Below, one piece after another: positions 63,885-64,000 of a stretch of DNA of 64,000 bases. Within the stretch, counting starts at the first letter, position 1; every line of letters starts with the position of its first letter. Below the pieces are notes generated by a model. That model ran no database searches and was not told where the DNA came from. It was given only the letters and a program-made list of their open reading frames with translations. The stretch is from Bifidobacterium platyrrhinorum (GTDB taxonomy: Bacteria; Actinomycetota; Actinomycetes; Actinomycetales; Bifidobacteriaceae): contig NZ_WHZV01000009.1 in the NCBI RefSeq assembly GCF_010667645.1, forward strand, positions 31,910-95,909, in the 5' to 3' direction. The position numbers were made by a program, and so were the translations under genes.

Positions 63885-64000
63885 CGTGCCGCAGGTCGCG
63901 GGAGGGGCCTGGAGTGGAATATGGGGTTAAGTAAAGAAACGTGGGTCTTAAATTCGGGGTGAGGTGTTCTCCTGTCTTGCGTGTCGGGGTGTGATTAACA

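Overview
The window is a high-GC Gram-positive chromosome segment that reads as Bifidobacterium. The ribosomal proteins are actinobacterial in character (Ala/Glu/Arg-rich tails on uS3, uS5 and bL17, zinc-type uS14, the tiny Arg/Lys-rich bS22), and the gene content fits a fermenter with a single EIIBCA phosphotransferase system controlled by a LicT-type antiterminator. No prophage, insertion sequence or CRISPR array was seen, so the assignment to genus rests on gene content and protein character, not on a search.

Layout. 1-2310: end of a DHA2 exporter and a YwiC-like membrane protein. 2311-17720: the S10-spc-alpha ribosomal superoperon (rpsJ to rplO, secY, adk, infA, rpmJ, rpsM, rpsK, rpoA, rplQ), divided by four clear terminators; map and rpsD are not in this cluster. 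17741-22271: truA, then a circularly permuted ATP-grasp/alpha-E fusion with a transglutaminase-like partner, and tRNA-Ser(CGA). 22348-30658: a lipoprotein, then nusA, infB, rbfA, truB and ribF. 30757-35251: radA, a small anchored protein, bS22, rpiA and an RNase HI with a long C-terminal extension.

35363-44325 is the most distinctive block: a six-gene, tightly overlapped operon for cell-surface tetrapyrrole (heme-type) capture and import. It encodes two HtaA-like surface proteins, an HmuT-like lipoprotein, an HmuU-like permease, an HmuV-like ATPase and a membrane protein with a neocarzinostatin-like external domain. A CRP/GlxR-like palindrome lies upstream. The positions that normally carry the heme-ligating histidine look substituted in all three presumed binding proteins, so the real ligand is an open question.

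44488-49657: phosphoglucomutase and, divergently, a PTS EIIBCA plus antiterminator with a textbook promoter, RNA antiterminator site and terminator in the leader. 49667-54670: diacylglycerol kinase-like protein, serS with tRNA-Ser(TGA), and a two-component system whose kinase carries an N-terminal PspC domain. 54784-59426: a second PspC protein, a membrane protein with repeated DTQAMP motifs and a membrane-anchored alpha/beta hydrolase, together resembling an envelope-stress module. 59436-63779: a DUF4125 protein paired with a TPR/DUF4037 putative nucleotidyltransferase, and a DHA1 exporter.

Three recurring themes stand out. Many start codons lie 6-8 bases after a -10-like hexamer, which suggests leaderless mRNAs. 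Intergenic regions are rich in long perfect inverted repeats. At least one dispersed imperfect palindrome occurs twice, before rpsJ and before rbfA. All functional calls come from reading the sequence and recalled family features; no database search was run.
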